Counted from the first letter of the stretch, positions 34,840-47,803 are shown. The stretch: 64,000 bases of DNA from Lactuca virosa (GCA_928212115.1 CAKMRJ010005745.1:79389631-79453630), one strand, 5' to 3'. Made by a program: numbers and translations. Notes: generated by a model from the sequence alone, not told the origin.

Positions 34840-37800
34840 TGTGACAACCGTCAATTCCTAGTCAAGTCAAAGTCAAATAAAGTCAACAAGTCAAACCGGT
34901 CAACTCAACTAACCCTTGTATACTAGGGTTTACATTATGTTACTACTGTACAACTCGCTATTTTAATAAGAAGTTATCACTTGGAAAGTTCGTATGTTCA
35001 GAATTCATAAACCCTAATCAGAGTAAGTAATGTAACTACTTGGTAAAACATTATTCCGTACCCCTTGGGGGCGTATAACATTCATAACGAGGCTTAACGG
35101 GGTTTACAAACCTTACCTTGCGAAGCTAAACATCCAAAAAGGTCATCACCGAAGTCTCTCTCAATCTCCCTTTATCAATCTCTCTCTCTCTCTCTCAAGT
35201 CTCTCTCAATCTCTCTCGCTCTATCTCTCTCTATCTCAAATCTCTCTTAAATTTCTCCCAAATCTCTCTCAAAACTTTTATAATCATTTGGGGCATCCCG
35301 ATCCTTAACGGAGCCAAAAACCGCGCAAAATGGGAAGTTTATTGGTGAAACAGCTCTATAGAAGCGAAACCCTCTTAGAGGCGAAACCCTAAGAAGCCTC
35401 CTGGACCCAAACCTCTCGCAATGACTAAACCTGCTTGGATCGAACCTGCTTGGGCCGAACGGCTGAAGAACCGAAACTCTGGCGAGCCGAAGCAGATCCG
35501 AGACCAAACCCGAAAGCCTTCGCCTTCGCTTCTCTTTCGTGTTCGCCTGCGAAGCTGCTCGAACCGAACCCTCCTCTCAGTTCTCATCAAACAACTGAAC
35601 ATCCCTTCGGTTCTAAGCATCCAAGGACCGAACCTTCGGCCCTGAACTCGGATATTCGCAGATTTCGCCTCCTTTTCCCGGTTTTCGACCCCGACTTCGT
35701 TTTAAGCTCGTTTTTCGTGATTTTAACGCAGGATTTTCACCCAAACTCGTATTTTGGCATAAGAGACCCTATATATTCATAATTTAAACACATATTAAGG
35801 TAAATCTTTGTCTAAGACTAATATCTAGTGGGTTAGATTTTGAGGTGGAGTGTTGACTTTGCCATAAAGTTATGACACAAGCTATCCTCCATACCCACTT
35901 TATGGTCACCCTCAGTCACTATTCATCCCTACCTAGTCAACTATTTGTCCTTTCACCCTCTTTCTCCAGCAAAGGATCTTGATCAAAGGCTGAAGATCTT
36001 CATCTCTCCTCCCACATTACTTATTTTTCCACCAAAAGGCAAACTCATTTCTCTCTCTCACTTTTTCTCTCTAAACTCGAAATTGAAGGCTGTTCTTGAG
36101 CATTCTCCTCCAATTTTGGTAAGTAACTCCATCCTACACTTGATTATCTTACATCTTTCCACTCAAATCATGGATTCCTTACACAAATATCATCATATTT
36201 GTTCATAGAATCTTCAAATCTTCAAGCATCTCCCAAGTGTTCTTGACTTGGAAACTCCTTTTCTCCATCATCCATCCTAAGAGATCACTCAAGGTGAGTT
36301 TATACCCCCACATTTTCATGTTTTCTTCAAGTTTTATCTGGGGGGGGGGGGGGGAATACAAGTTAAAATACCAAAAACTTAACTAAACTCAAACATCAGC
36401 TTTCAACAGGAACGTTTAGTTCCATTCACGGACTGTTTTGACCATCTTAAACTTAATATATTTCAAAACTGTTTAATATACAAATACTTCCGGTTCATAC
36501 CTTTAAAATGACTACTTGCACATCTCCATACGATTTTTCTACAATTTATGGTGATTTTTACAAAACTGCCTATCATTTCAGAAACGAATTCGGACCAGTC
36601 TGTGAATATGAACATTTTCACACAAGTTAGAGACTTCTAAAAAATTATAATAAAAATTATGAACAAACTAGACACATTTTCTAAACTCTCAGAGTTTACG
36701 GATTCAGTTTTCGACTTCGTATAATTTTTCTATGATGTTTTTAAAACAGTGCAGAAAGGTTAAGAACTAGTTACATAGCTTACAATAATAACAACACTTT
36801 GTAGTATGTTGAGCAAAGTGCATAACAATAAGTTTCTAAATGTTGGATGTATTTCTTGTTAGTTTATCATCATAAACAGAAATTAGTCATTCATGATAAG
36901 GATTTTCATTCATTCCGAACACATACAATAAACTACAATAAGTATAGTTTATGGATTTACAATACAAGCATACTACATGAAAATGTTTTACTCTCAATAC
37001 AAACGGGTTTTTCATATACTACATGATAAACTATAATAGTAATAGTTTATGGATTTCACATCACGAATTTATTACATAAAGGGTGATTTCACTTCCACCA
37101 TGGAAAATGTATTATATTCAAACTATATGTAAACTAGTTAACGTAAATTGTGAGACACGTCTTCATTGTACTCTTTGAGTACTGGTTAAAAATTCATGAA
37201 TTAGTTATAACCAGAGTCTCTTGTAGGGAGAGCGTGATAATTGTGTATAGATCTATATTGGGGTTGACAACCCACACCCATGCTGCTAAGACAGTCCGAA
37301 CGGCCGATCGAGGGTGACAAATGTCATTTCGATTTCCGACGTATGAAGAACGTCGCAGCAGGCATCTCTGTTATAGTATGGTTATAACAACTCACATAGA
37401 GAGTTAACAACATTTCAAGTTTACGGGGAAAATTCTACTTTAAAAAGGGGTTTTATCTATTTAAAACTACAACACATTATAAGTACAAAATACGCACATA
37501 CTCTCGGTCTTGGGATTTAAGACTACATAACTTTTTATAAGGAAAATAAGGGATTTTTCTTGAAGTATACATTACAAAGTACCAGGTTTACACAAAATGG
37601 ATTTTATGATATTAAAACTACGTTTCATCTAGAATTGTTAGACTTCAGCTATAATTACTAAGTGTACATGTTAGAGTTATATATGAATTTAGTCGCAATC
37701 GACTTAAAATTGATGGGGCCCGCCTTACTTCCTGTTCTTTGTTTGGTTGTGGACCTAGGGCAAACCCATTAAATTCGACGGTTTATTTAACTTAAATTTT

Positions 37801-38277
37801 ATATAACTTATATACACTGAGTGATTATAGAAGGAATCTACGGGTATTTCTAGGGTACATTATTGCATAACATAGGAGTTTTCATTTCACACTTAAAAAA
37901 AAGAAAATATTGAATTTTCTGAAATCATACTTTGTCGCTTTTACAAGGAAAACGACTTCTTTCTCAAATAAAACTCTTATGAACTCACCAACTTAATTGT
38001 TGACACTTTTTTGAAATTACTTGTATTCTCAAGAAATCAGTGAAACAGGAAATCAACAGCTTTTGAGGATGGGACGTTAAATCGTCAAACAGTTCATTTT
38101 GTCATCATAATGTAATTGATTTTAAAACATGTAAACACATACTATGGTGTAACTTTTTCAATTATATTTATGATGGTTGTATTTACTTTGAGCACTATTA
38201 TACTCGTTGTTGTGATACTATACATGAAGTCCTCCACCCCCGGACGTTTCCGCCATCCTTGGTTTGGGGATGTGACA
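34840..38277 (+). repeat. G2 3' LTR
   Basis: About 3438 bp, TGTGACAACCG to GGATGTGACA. It holds a CT-rich tract (about 35160-35270), a stretch dense in CCGAA and TTCGG motifs (about 35370-35650), a poly-G run (36342-36354) matching the poly-C of the minus-strand LTRs, and hairpin D. The open frames at 35247-35782 are GC-richer than the surroundings but have no recognisable domain. Confidence 0.87.
37649..37830 (+). other. Conserved-loop hairpin D (G2 LTR)
   Basis: CTATAATTAC...AGTGTA pairs with TACACT...GATTATAG, AGTTATAT with ATATAACT, loop TGTTCTTTGTTTGGTTGT. Confidence 0.8.
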
Positions 38278-39120
38278 GGATCTGACCAGTTCTCAATGGC
38301 CTTAATTTTTGAAGGATCCACGTGAATTCCCTCTTCGCTAACCACGTGACCCAAGAATTTGACTCTTCGAATCCAAAATTCGCACTTAGAGAACTTCGCG
38401 TAGAGTTTCTCCGATCGCAGCGTTTCTAAGACTTGACGTAGATGTTGACTATGCTCCTCCTTACTTCGAGAGTAGATTAGTATGTCATCGATGAATACAA
38501 TGACGAACTGATCCAAGTAAGGATGGCATACCCGGTTCATTAAGTCCATGAACACTGCGGGGGCATTGGTTAATCTGAATGGCATCACTACAAACTCGTA
38601 GTGTCCATAACGAGTTCAGAAGGCTGTTTTGGGAACATCCTCCTCTAAAACTCGTAACTGGTGATACCTGGATCCCCGGTCAATCTTGGAAAAGTAGTTT
38701 GCCCCATGCAGTTGGTCGAATAAGTCGTCTATACGCGGTAGAGGGTATCGGTTCTTAACGGTCAGTTTGTTTAGTTCCCTGTAGTCGATGCACATACGAA
38801 ACTATCCGTATTTCTTCTTTACGAACAAGACTAGTGCTCCCCAGGGTGAGAAGCTTGTTCTAATACAGCCCTTGCTGAGCAGTTCGTTCAGTTGACCGGA
38901 TAGCTCCTGCATCTCAGCTGGTGCTAGTCGATAAGGCGATTTGGCTACCGGGGTAACCCCTAGAACTAAGTCGATTCTGAACTCGACTTGACGTTGTGGT
39001 GGTAATCCTGGTAGTTCTTCGGGAAAGATGCCGGGAAAGTCGCGTACTTCTGGGATGTTCTTTATGTCTTTTGTCTTTGTCTCATCTCGACTACATGAGC
39101 AAGGAATGCATGACATTCCT
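38278..39120 (-). pseudogene. X reverse transcriptase, N-terminal two thirds
   Basis: Minus strand: DIKNIPEVRDFPG, PPQRQVEFRIDLV, a KKKYG region followed by a stop where DGSF is usual (about 38802), a frame change, MPFRLTNAPAVFMDLMNRV, FIDDILIYS active site and HVVSEEGIHVDPSKIKAIENW, where G2 interrupts at 38278. The following RT/RNase H junction is absent from the window. Confidence 0.88.
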
Positions 39121-39258
39121 TTTGTAAGTACTTTTGGGCTTGTATACTTGAGATGATTCTAAGGTTAGTATAGATTAAGACGAACGGCCTTCTCATAACA
39201 CATGATGTCGGCACGATGAAGACTCAACCAATCCAGGCCGATAATGACGTCGAAACTT

Positions 39259-40693
39259 TTAATTGAGACGGGCATGAGGTCGATTGGAAAAGAATGGCTC
39301 TAGAGTTAGGGTACATCCTATGTATATACATCTAGTGCTCTCAGTCTTTCCATTAGCCATTTCTACGGTGAACGTTTCTTTCAGTGCTCGTGGTTTTTGT
39401 TTAAGTAAGTGTGCAAATTTTTGGTTCACGAAAATCCTCTCCATTCCACTATCAAATAGTATGCATGCATAAGAGTTATTGAGGAGAAACGTACCAGTGA
39501 CCACTGTAGGGTCTGTCACCGCTTTCTCGTGGCCTATCGCCAAAACTCTTCCCACTCTGCCAGCGTTCCCTGCCTTCGGGCAGTTCCTCTTGTAGTGACC
39601 CACCTCGCCACATCTGTAGCAAGCCTAGCCCACTCCAACGCCGAGGACCTGGGTGATTGGCCTAGCCGGAGATTTGCAGAAACGGGTTGTGTGCCCTTTC
39701 CCGTTGCAGTTTGTACACTGCATTTCCCGGAAGGGGCCATTATGGTGGAAGTTGCACTTGTTGCACTTTGGCAAGCTTCCAGTATACTGTTTCATCGGCG
39801 CAGAGGCAGCAGGTGCTATCGCGGCATGGACAGCCACGGCCTGCTGCTTCTTGGCAGAGTTCTGCACTGTGTTGCTCTTCTTCTTGTCCCAAAACTTCCG
39901 CTTGTTGTCGGCGGCTTTGGATGGTTCTGGGACGGTGAGGTTGTTGTTGGCGGTGTGCGGACTCCGTGATCGATGAGCCGCTATGCCAATCGCTTGGAAC
40001 TGTCGAAGGTAGTGGGGTTTGAAGCTAAAACATTCCCTTGAAATGGAGGCACCAGCCCCCAAATATACCTTTCGATCTTCTTCCCCTCAGTGGGGACCAT
40101 TACCGGACATAGAGCCACCAAATCACTAAACCTGACAGTGTAGGCTACTATGTCGAAGCCCTTCATGGTTAGGCTCCAGAGTTTTTTCGTTCAACTTTCT
40201 GAACCTCGCCCCTCGGGCATTATTCCTCAATCATTAGCTCCTTTAGATCTTCCCAGCCCATTGCATTAGCCACTATAAGAGTAAGTGACTTGACATGGCT
40301 ATTCCACCATGTTAGGGCTCTGTCCGAGAAGGTGCAGGCAGCAAATTTTACTTTGCTTCCTTCTAGAAAGGAGCAGATCTCAAAGATCGACTCAGTCTTT
40401 TCGAACCATTGCGACAGAGCAATGATTCCTCCAATCCCGTTAAAGGTTCTGGGTTTGCAGTTGATGAAGTCCTTGTACGAACACTCCCTAGATTGCCCGC
40501 GAGCATCACCTTGGGTTGAGTTAACACCCGATCCACTTCCGCTGGTACCGCTAGCATTGAACTGAGCTAAGGCTGCCGTAACAGCCGCAGCCACTGCAGC
40601 TTGGAGAGCTGCTGGATCATATTGTGGAGGAGGTAGTGGTGGTTGATTTGGAGTTATTGGAGTAGTGTGTCTATTTGATCTACGAGGAGGCAT
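39259..40693 (-). pseudogene. X gag and protease
   Basis: MPPRRSNRHT start at 40693, gag core with CSYKDFINCK and ALTWWNSHVKSL, a frame break near 40200, VERYIWGL-like segment (about 40080), another break near 40000, zinc fingers (CNKCNFHHNGPFREMQC, CTNCNGKGHTTRFC), then GHYKRNC and the protease ACILFDSGMERIFV. The catalytic Asp is kept but the following Ala is Met. At least three frameshifts. Confidence 0.86.
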
Positions 40694-41083
40694 CTTTTGA
40701 CTGTAAGTTTACAAAGATGAAGATAATGGTAAGAGTTCAATAGTGAGAATAATGAGAGTGATCCATGGACTAAATCACCATAGCCCAACAAATAGATGAG
40801 AGTATGATTGTAATGGAGATCTAACAATAGAAGGATGAAAGCATTTGGATAAAGATTTCCCCATGAGATTAGATGTCTGTCAATATCACTGGTATTTAAA
40901 GATGTAATAAGTTCAGGAAAAAGGACATTGAAGTAGGTCTTACATCACACAAGAATTGAGAAAATTTTGACAGCACAAAGACCTAACAGACTGAAAGTTC
41001 AAGGTCTTAACATAAGCAGGAAATTAATGCTAGAGTCTATACATAGACCTAATTTATATCCAAAAGAAAGAGTAGAGTAGGCT
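40694..41083 (-). other. X spacer between upstream ORF and gag
   Basis: AT-rich, no coding region. A clear conserved-loop hairpin was not found here, unlike the matching spacer in G2. Confidence 0.5.
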
Positions 41084-41745
41084 CTACTCGCGAGGGGAGT
41101 TGTTCTGGTTGGTACTTGATTCGGCACTGGATTCAGCCAGCTGCTGTTCCGTTTCCCATACACGCCTTTGCAGAGCCACCTGGTTTTGACGAAGATCCCT
41201 AACTTCAGATTGGCAGGCATTAAGCTCTACCTGTAGGGCGTCAGTGCGAGTCCTTTCCAAGTTCTGGTCATCGGTCAGACGACGAAGACGAACTGTGTTG
41301 ACTGCGGAGTTTTCTCGGATCTCCATTACTTGGTCGAAGTTTGCTCTTCCCTGCTCAGCGTTGTGAGCAACTCGGCGCACCAAGACAGGAAGGAATCTGT
41401 CTGCTGAGCCTCCCTCATTGAGATTGTAGAAGCTTCGGTCGCCATTGTAGGGAGGTGGTTGTCCCTGCTCGTGGCTCCAATGCCCAAGTTCACCGCCCAC
41501 AGAGGCGTCGGGCCTTGAAAAGCCGGACGAGGGTTAGGATTTTCAGCAACTTGGGGTGGGTTATAGACCTCTGGTTCTGAGTCCGAGTCTTCTTGGAAAT
41601 CATCCTCGTTCTCTTCATCAGAATTCTCCGCGGGGTCTTCTTCTGCTGGGACCACCGGGTTTTCTTCTTCGGGCTCTTCATCAAGCCATCCACCGTGCCC
41701 TTGATCGGGAAAGTACGGGTCGCCAGGGAGATGAAATCTAACCAT
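41084..41745 (-). pseudogene. X upstream ORF: acidic N-terminus, coiled-coil C-terminus
   Basis: ATG at 41745 (MVRFHLPGDPYFPDQGHGGW), acidic block, SEPEVYNPP, then after a frameshift near 41490 GHWSHEQGQPPPYNGDRSFYN, SADRFLPVLVRRVAHNAEQGR and a long Gln/Glu/Arg heptad-like helix to the stop at 41084 (end SPRE). Best preserved of the three homologs: about 220 residues when both frames are counted. Function unknown; possibly an RNA-binding or assembly factor, which is conjecture. Confidence 0.72.
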
Positions 41746-41831
41746 GTTATCTATGCGAGAAAAGGGGTGTAAGAAACATATTATAGACGTACTACTTAAG
41801 ATAATTATAGGATGATCCTTACTAGTTACTC

Positions 41832-42012
41832 CAATATTTACGTAGTGCATACCAGTCATATGTAACCAAGATAGAATAGACCCTTGAATAAGTGACCCTA
41901 ACTCTAAGTCCACAACCAAACAAGGAACGAGAAGTTAAGCAAAGATCACAGATTCTAAGTCTATGACACCTTAGTCACATATAACCTTAGCGTATCCACT
42001 CAGGAACTATTG
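41832..42012 (-). other. Conserved-loop hairpin E (X leader, before upstream ORF)
   Basis: On the minus strand GTGGATAC pairs with GTATGCAC, GGTTATATGTGA with the ATATAAC-type partner, CATAGAC with GTCTATTC-type partner; loop CGTTCCTTGTTTGGTTGT. Same position relative to the upstream ORF as hairpin A in G2. Confidence 0.75.
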
Positions 42013-42447
42013 AAATACTAGTAAATAATTTTTAGTTTTCACATAAGTAATTATAGTATCACAAAATACTCTTATAGTATTTTAAGGTTATGTTATGTTC
42101 TAAAGTTTTCATTGTAGTAGTGTTGGTAAGTTTTTAGACTTGCTACAACACCACAACCATTCCTAGGCACATGCTAATCACTTCTTGGAAAGATATAGTT
42201 GATCAGGCTATATCACTCCCATATCTGATTATATGTCCCCAAGCCTACTTGTGCTGTCCAACAACCGCAATACTCTTGTTCTGTTCCAGTATGACACTGA
42301 TCCTAGTATGAATGCTTGTATGTATACTTTTAGTAAAATATTTTATTATTTTAAAAGTATAAACTCTTGGTCAGAGTATTTTAATCCCGATGTGTTTATA
42401 GTTGCATATCTTTTATGAGTTGATATACTCAATTCACTATAAACAAA

Positions 42448-42459
42448 GCTCTGATACCA
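42448..42459 (-). other. X primer binding site
   Basis: Minus strand TGGTATCAGAGC three bases after the LTR end; initiator tRNA-Met type. Confidence 0.88.
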
Positions 42460-42462
42460 ATC

Positions 42463-44335
42463 TGTCACACCCCCAAACCAGAACGGCGGAAACGTTCGGG
42501 GGCGGAGGACGTCATGTAAAGTATCATAACAATGCACAATAGTAAAACAATCAACAACATCATCCATTGCATTAATAATATAATTTAATACAAGTGTGTT
42601 CTATGTAAAGTTTGAAAGACACCAAAATATGAATCAAAATAAAATACGAGTCTTGAACATGCTCTGTCTTCTCAAAACCTGGTAATCTGTACCTGTCTAC
42701 TGGTGACCTGAGAATACAAGTTATTTTGAAAGTGTAGATCAGCATTTAAGCTGGTGAGTTCATAAGTATTTTAGTGTCAAATGTTTGCATTAGTTTGATG
42801 AAAATGTTTGTAAGTGTTTTGACGTAAATGTTTGTATACTTCCTAGAAAATCCTATATTTTCTACTAAAATAGAAAGTAGTCTTCTACCTAGACCCGACT
42901 GTTTTGTATGTTTGTTCTTTCGTAAATAAATGTTTTCCCAAGTTTATGACTATCATTACTAGCAAATAGTTTACATTACCTTTTATGTGAGAATATCACT
43001 ATACGAATGTAATGGGAAAAATGAAGATGTACAGTAGTATTGTATAAATTAACTACTGAAGTACTAACTACCTTAAAATCCAATTTGTTTAATTAAGATA
43101 AAATGTGATGAGGTTATAACCATGCTTGATTGACTAGTATAAAATACGACGATCAAAAGATGTCGAAATGGTATGACATTTGTCACCCGTAGACCTGCAG
43201 GTCTCACTGTATCTAGTAGCAAGGTGTAGGATGGTCAATCACATATAGATCTATACACAAACTCACGCTCTTCCTTCAGGAGACTCTGGTTACAAAACAT
43301 GACACAACAGTATATTGCTATGCCATGAAGTAGTGGCTCACATTACTGTTATCTTGTTCTTGTTATAGTATGTATGTTTCCTTTCTGTTCTTGTTATAGT
43401 ATGTCCCTTTCTGTTCTTGTTATAGTATGTTCCTTCCTGTTCTAGTTATAGTATGTTCCTTCCTCTTCTAGTTATAGTATGTTTGAACTGACTCATGTAT
43501 GAACTGACTCCTGTAAGAACTGACTCATGTAGTTTCACTGTTCTAGAAGTAGTAAGTAGTAATCCCTCTAAACTATACCTATTATAGTTTACTAGTATTA
43601 TTGTTTGACGGATACTGATGTATAGACAAGACTCAATTACTCACCAAGAAACTAAGTTATGAATGAACCTTAAAAATGGGTTTAATATCCACGTATGTAT
43701 TTAATAAGTATAACTATGATTTAACCGACGTTCAGACTAGTGATCCTACCCCGAGCCCACAACCAAACAAGGAACAGGATTCAAGGTATCTAGCAATAGT
43801 CCTAAGTCTGTTAAAGCATACTTATACGTAAATAGATAGAGGGATATGATTTGATATAAAAGAAGTTTATAAAATCTTTAAAAGAGTTTTCACAAGTTTT
43901 GAGTATAAGAAATCCTTTTGGATGTTGTTTTCACATGTAAATGGTTAACACAATTTCATTGTGTTCTACTTGTATTCCCCCCTGAAAGCATTTTAAAAGT
44001 GTAGTTGTAGGGGTATGAACTCACCTGTAGTGGGTGACTCGAATGAAAGATCGATGTAGGATGCTAAGTATGCCAAGTGAAGTCTTGAGCACAAACGGAT
44101 CCTATTAAGTATATAATGACACATTTATGTATACAATTAGTGTATATAAAAACTAACATGTAAGGGAAACAACCTTAGGAACTAGGAAACAATCTCAATG
44201 AAGTGTTAGAATCACATATGATTGATTGAATGGAGTTCACGGCCACACAAGGAAGTGTTCACAGCCTTAGAAGGGTTCACGGCCATAGAACACATGATGT
44301 TCACGGCCCAACCTTGTTCTTTTGAAGGGTTCACG
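42463..44335 (-). repeat. X 5' LTR, left segment (rest at 54225-54720)
   Basis: Same sequence as 1674-3560 with scattered changes. Split by R after GGGTTCACG. The other segment, 54225-54720, ends GGGTTGTCACC, one base off the usual TGTCACA, and carries a minus-strand TATA-like run (about 54475-54485) flanked by GTTCACGGCC motifs. Confidence 0.88.
43692..43849 (-). other. Conserved-loop hairpin G (X right LTR)
   Basis: LTR twin of hairpin F; loop on the minus strand TGTTCCTTGTTTGGTTGT (F has one base changed). Confidence 0.7.
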
Positions 44336-44772
44336 TGTCACACCCCGATCCTTGTCGGAAATCGATCAAGGCGTGATATATTGTTCAAAGTCTCATGACA
44401 ACTATGTTATAATATGATTAGATTCAATTAAGTACTAAGTATGCAAACAAGATCCACAACATACAAATACAAATCCAAATACGAACAACATTTATTACAT
44501 CAAATTTAAATAGTCTTGTGGATTTCTAAGGCACAACCTATTTTTCATCAACTTCATTCTTCAAATCTGCATCATGGGTAAAAACAGGTCAACTACGAGA
44601 GTTGGTGAGTAATCTAATTTTAGTAGAGAAAATTGTGAAGTTGAAACATTTATAATTTGAAATTTGTTTTCTTTTGAAGTCGGCAAACAATTGTATTTGA
44701 GATAACGGTTTATAAATCAAAAATTGATTAACAAATGATAACGACAACAATAAGTCCTCACCCTATATATAC

Positions 44773-44822
<50 letters not shown>

Positions 44823-46917
44823 TATATAGGATGGAGCATCTAATCATCATACACACTCAACCACGTGCGATCAATCACCTTAGCGTCCCAAGGCGGGGTG
44901 GTCAACCTAGTACCGCTATTATTGTCCATAACGTACCTCAAGAATACGCGCATAGTCATGGAGATTAGACTAAAAATGATAATGCACTACAAGTACATGT
45001 AGCGTAAACAAACAATAGTTATACAATTAATGACTCACGTATAAATGTCCCAACAATGTCTCAATTGTGATAAAACAATAAAATGAAGTTGGAACATATT
45101 AGAACCACATGATACACCCCAAAAGTATTGAAAATTATAAAATATGGGGTAGATTACTCATATTATTCCCAAAACGAAATGCGTGTGTCGTACGATAGAC
45201 GGTTCGGGTCAAAATGGCGTAGAACCTAATATAATTAATAGTTGTGGTTTAGGAACTGCTAAACGAGAATGAAGTATTAATACAAATAATTAGACACATA
45301 TTCTTATATTAGATGAATTAACAATAATTCATTTTGATTAGAATATTAAAGATATCATTTGTTAAATGAATTTTAAATTGAATTAATTACTTTGCATAAT
45401 TAATTTATATTTTCAATTTAGGCCAGATTTTAATAATTTCTTATTAAAATAATAACTTGCCCAATTATAATTATTTACAGATTTTAACAATTATTTATAT
45501 GAAATAATCATTAAAATGCATTTTTACATGCTTAAATACTTAGGAAAATGGTTTTAAATAGTAAACAGTATTGAAAAATTATGAAATTATTAGGAAATCA
45601 TTATTTCATACAATATTAATTACTGTAAAAATTTTATATTTTTCTGAACTGTTTTAGTATTTATTTAATACTTTAATGATTAAACAACAACAAAATCCGG
45701 GAAAAATAATAAATTATTCCCAAAAATTCTGTAAAATTAACCATAGTTTTATAACATGATATAGAGCCCATTGTATAGCTTTTGGATATTTGTGACTATG
45801 GGAAGTATTTTTTATATATTTCATTATTAATTAATCAATAAATCATAAATAATAGTAAACAGTAATATAAATGCATGAAACTTCATAAATTATGTTTAAT
45901 CAGTATATTGGTCATCCTAGAATTTTCTCAGAATTTATTGAATGCAAAAAGTATTTTATGTGAATTATTGCCCTACTTTATTGAAATAATTATAGTAATT
46001 CAATAAAAATAAGTTATTTTCTGAAAATTTCCAGAACTTCTTATTTTATTGATGGGATTCTGAGAAAAATCAGGTTTATGCATAAAATGAGTTTTAGATA
46101 GTTTGGTGGATTTAATTTGTTTCTTGTATGAATTTGAAACTTTTAACAACATACCTTGTTGAATGCTTCAAGAGGGATGAAGATTGGAGTATAATATATT
46201 GTTCTTGGCTGGAATATGAGTATTTCTTGGATGAATTTCGAGATTGAGAGTGAGAGAAAGAATAGAGAAGGTTTAAGTGGTGAAGAGAATAATGTGTTGG
46301 GAGAAAAAGGAAAGGAAAGTGGATGGGAGGTGTGAGTGGGAGACCATGGGAATAATCTTTTTGCTTTTGGTGGTCTTCATAATTTCCCACTAACACAAGC
46401 ATCTTTTACATAATTAATATAAGAGTTTTATAAAATTTAATGTAAAGTTTATAAAAATAGAGTTTTATAAAATATAGGTTATTATTTGATTATAACAATC
46501 TACTTTGATTTGAAGTTTAATTATAGCATTCAAGTTTGATTCTTTTAATTTAATTAGAGCATTATACTTTGATTTGATTTTAATATGGTATCATAATTTA
46601 ATTGGATTATAGTTATAACGTTGTACTATACTATGTTGCTATTAACGTCAATTTATATCGTAGTGTATGGGTTTTGATCCTATTAGCGTCAAGTAATCTT
46701 GAGTAGGGTTTATTAAATTTCCAATGTTGTTTAGCACTGTAAAGGCTAAGGAAAATCAAACACACGAATTTTCCAAATGATGTTTTCTCATTAAAGTAGC
46801 GAATTGTACAGTTATTACATAACGTAAACCCTAACATACAAGGGTTAAGGGAGTTGACCGGTTTGACTTGTTGACTTAGTTTGACTTTACCTTGACCGAA
46901 ATTTGACGGTTGTCACA
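44336..46917 (-). repeat. R 3' LTR
   Basis: TGTCACACCCCGATCC to GACGGTTGTCACA on the plus strand. Contains a (TA)n tract at about 44767-44828. Confidence 0.94.
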
Positions 46918-46930
46918 TCATCCCCCCGTT
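46918..46930 (-). other. R polypurine tract
   Basis: Minus strand AACGGGGGGATGA abutting the 3' LTR; intact. Confidence 0.85.
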
Positions 46931-47196
46931 AGAAGGAATTTCGTCCCGAATTTTTCATTTTGACTGGGATTTCGAGAGTTTGGGAAGAGATGTGGATACT
47001 TTTGTTTCATCTGATCCTCGCGTTCCCTGGTGAATTCGGGTCCTCGTTTAGCGTTCCAGCGGACCTTCACAATGGGAATACGACTTTGCTTTGTTCTTTT
47101 GATCTCTCGATCCATGATTTCTACCGGTTCTTCCACGAAGTGGAGACTCTCGTTGATTTCAATTTCGTCACGAGGTATCACGAGGGTCTCGTCGGA
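46931..47196 (-). pseudogene. R pol tail with chromodomain, no upstream pol
   Basis: Open minus frame of 87 residues starting at a Met within the tail: EIEINESLHFVEEPVEIMDRE, then the chromodomain core IPIVKVRWNAKRGPEF and REREDQMKQKYPHLFP. It is the best preserved chromodomain in the window, yet has no integrase to be fused to. In chromoviruses this domain directs integration to marked chromatin. The segment is homologous to G1 14210-14420 up to TCGTCGGA, where R switches to captured DNA. Confidence 0.82.
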
Positions 47197-47244
47197 TAGA
47201 TTTTGTCAATCATATCTTTGGGGTTAAAATATTGTTTTATTAGT

Positions 47245-47348
47245 TACCTATAGCGACGACTCGTTGTCACCACAGGTTTAATCTATTACGATGACTTGTT
47301 GTCGCTATAGGTTTTTAACAAGGGCCAACGACATACCTATAGCGACAC
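47245..47348. repeat. MITE-like inverted repeat upstream of the RKD-type gene
   Basis: ACCTATAGCGACGACTCGTTGT (47245 on) and its near reverse complement ending GTTGTCGCTATAGGT (to 47312) form a foldback; a third copy ACCTATAGCGAC starts at about 47336. The motif resembles ends of CACTA-derived MITEs, an impression only. It lies about 500-600 bp before the start codon. Confidence 0.65.
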
Positions 47349-47555
47349 ACAAGTCATAATTTGCATACGTGAAGACTTGGAGTACTTTCTAATGAAAAGT
47401 GTGCTACTGGGGAAATTGGAAACTGGTACGTAGCTTCAAAGTCAGGAATATGCAGTAGGCATGTGATGCATTAAATGCATGAGGCACACAAGTCATAATT
47501 TTCAGCACCATATACGTATATATGTGTGAATTGAAGAAGAAGGTTACGGCTCAAA

Positions 47556-47559
<4 letters not shown>

Positions 47560-47602
<43 letters not shown>
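47560..47602. repeat. (TA)n microsatellite in the RKD-type gene upstream region
   Basis: About 40 bp of TA repeat, 240 bp before the start codon. Confidence 0.9.
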
Positions 47603-47604
<2 letters not shown>

Positions 47605-47793
47605 TTTTCTTCTTCATTTGTTAGATACACAATAACCATAACATCATAGACTATATATATTCAATTTCGTTTGTAATTTTCACTAGTTTATATTCCGCGA
47701 GTGTTACCGAAATCATTTATCAATTTTTCAGAAGTGCTTAACTTGTTTTGTTGCATTCCCACAACTTGCTATTAATTACTTCTCCCACTTCAC

Positions 47794-47803
47794 TTATATA
47801 AAT
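47794..47803 (+). promoter_or_regulatory. Candidate TATA box of the RKD-type gene
   Basis: TTATATAAAT lies 41 bp before the start codon. If used, the 5' UTR would be only about 10-15 nt, so an upstream alternative is possible. Its presence means the captured DNA may bring its own promoter. Confidence 0.45.

Noticed and set aside
35247..35782. Possible gene in the G2 LTR (GC-rich open frames on both strands)
   Set aside because: Lies wholly within an LTR, no domain, and short frames in several phases; probably promoter-proximal repeat motifs (CCGAA/TTCGG).
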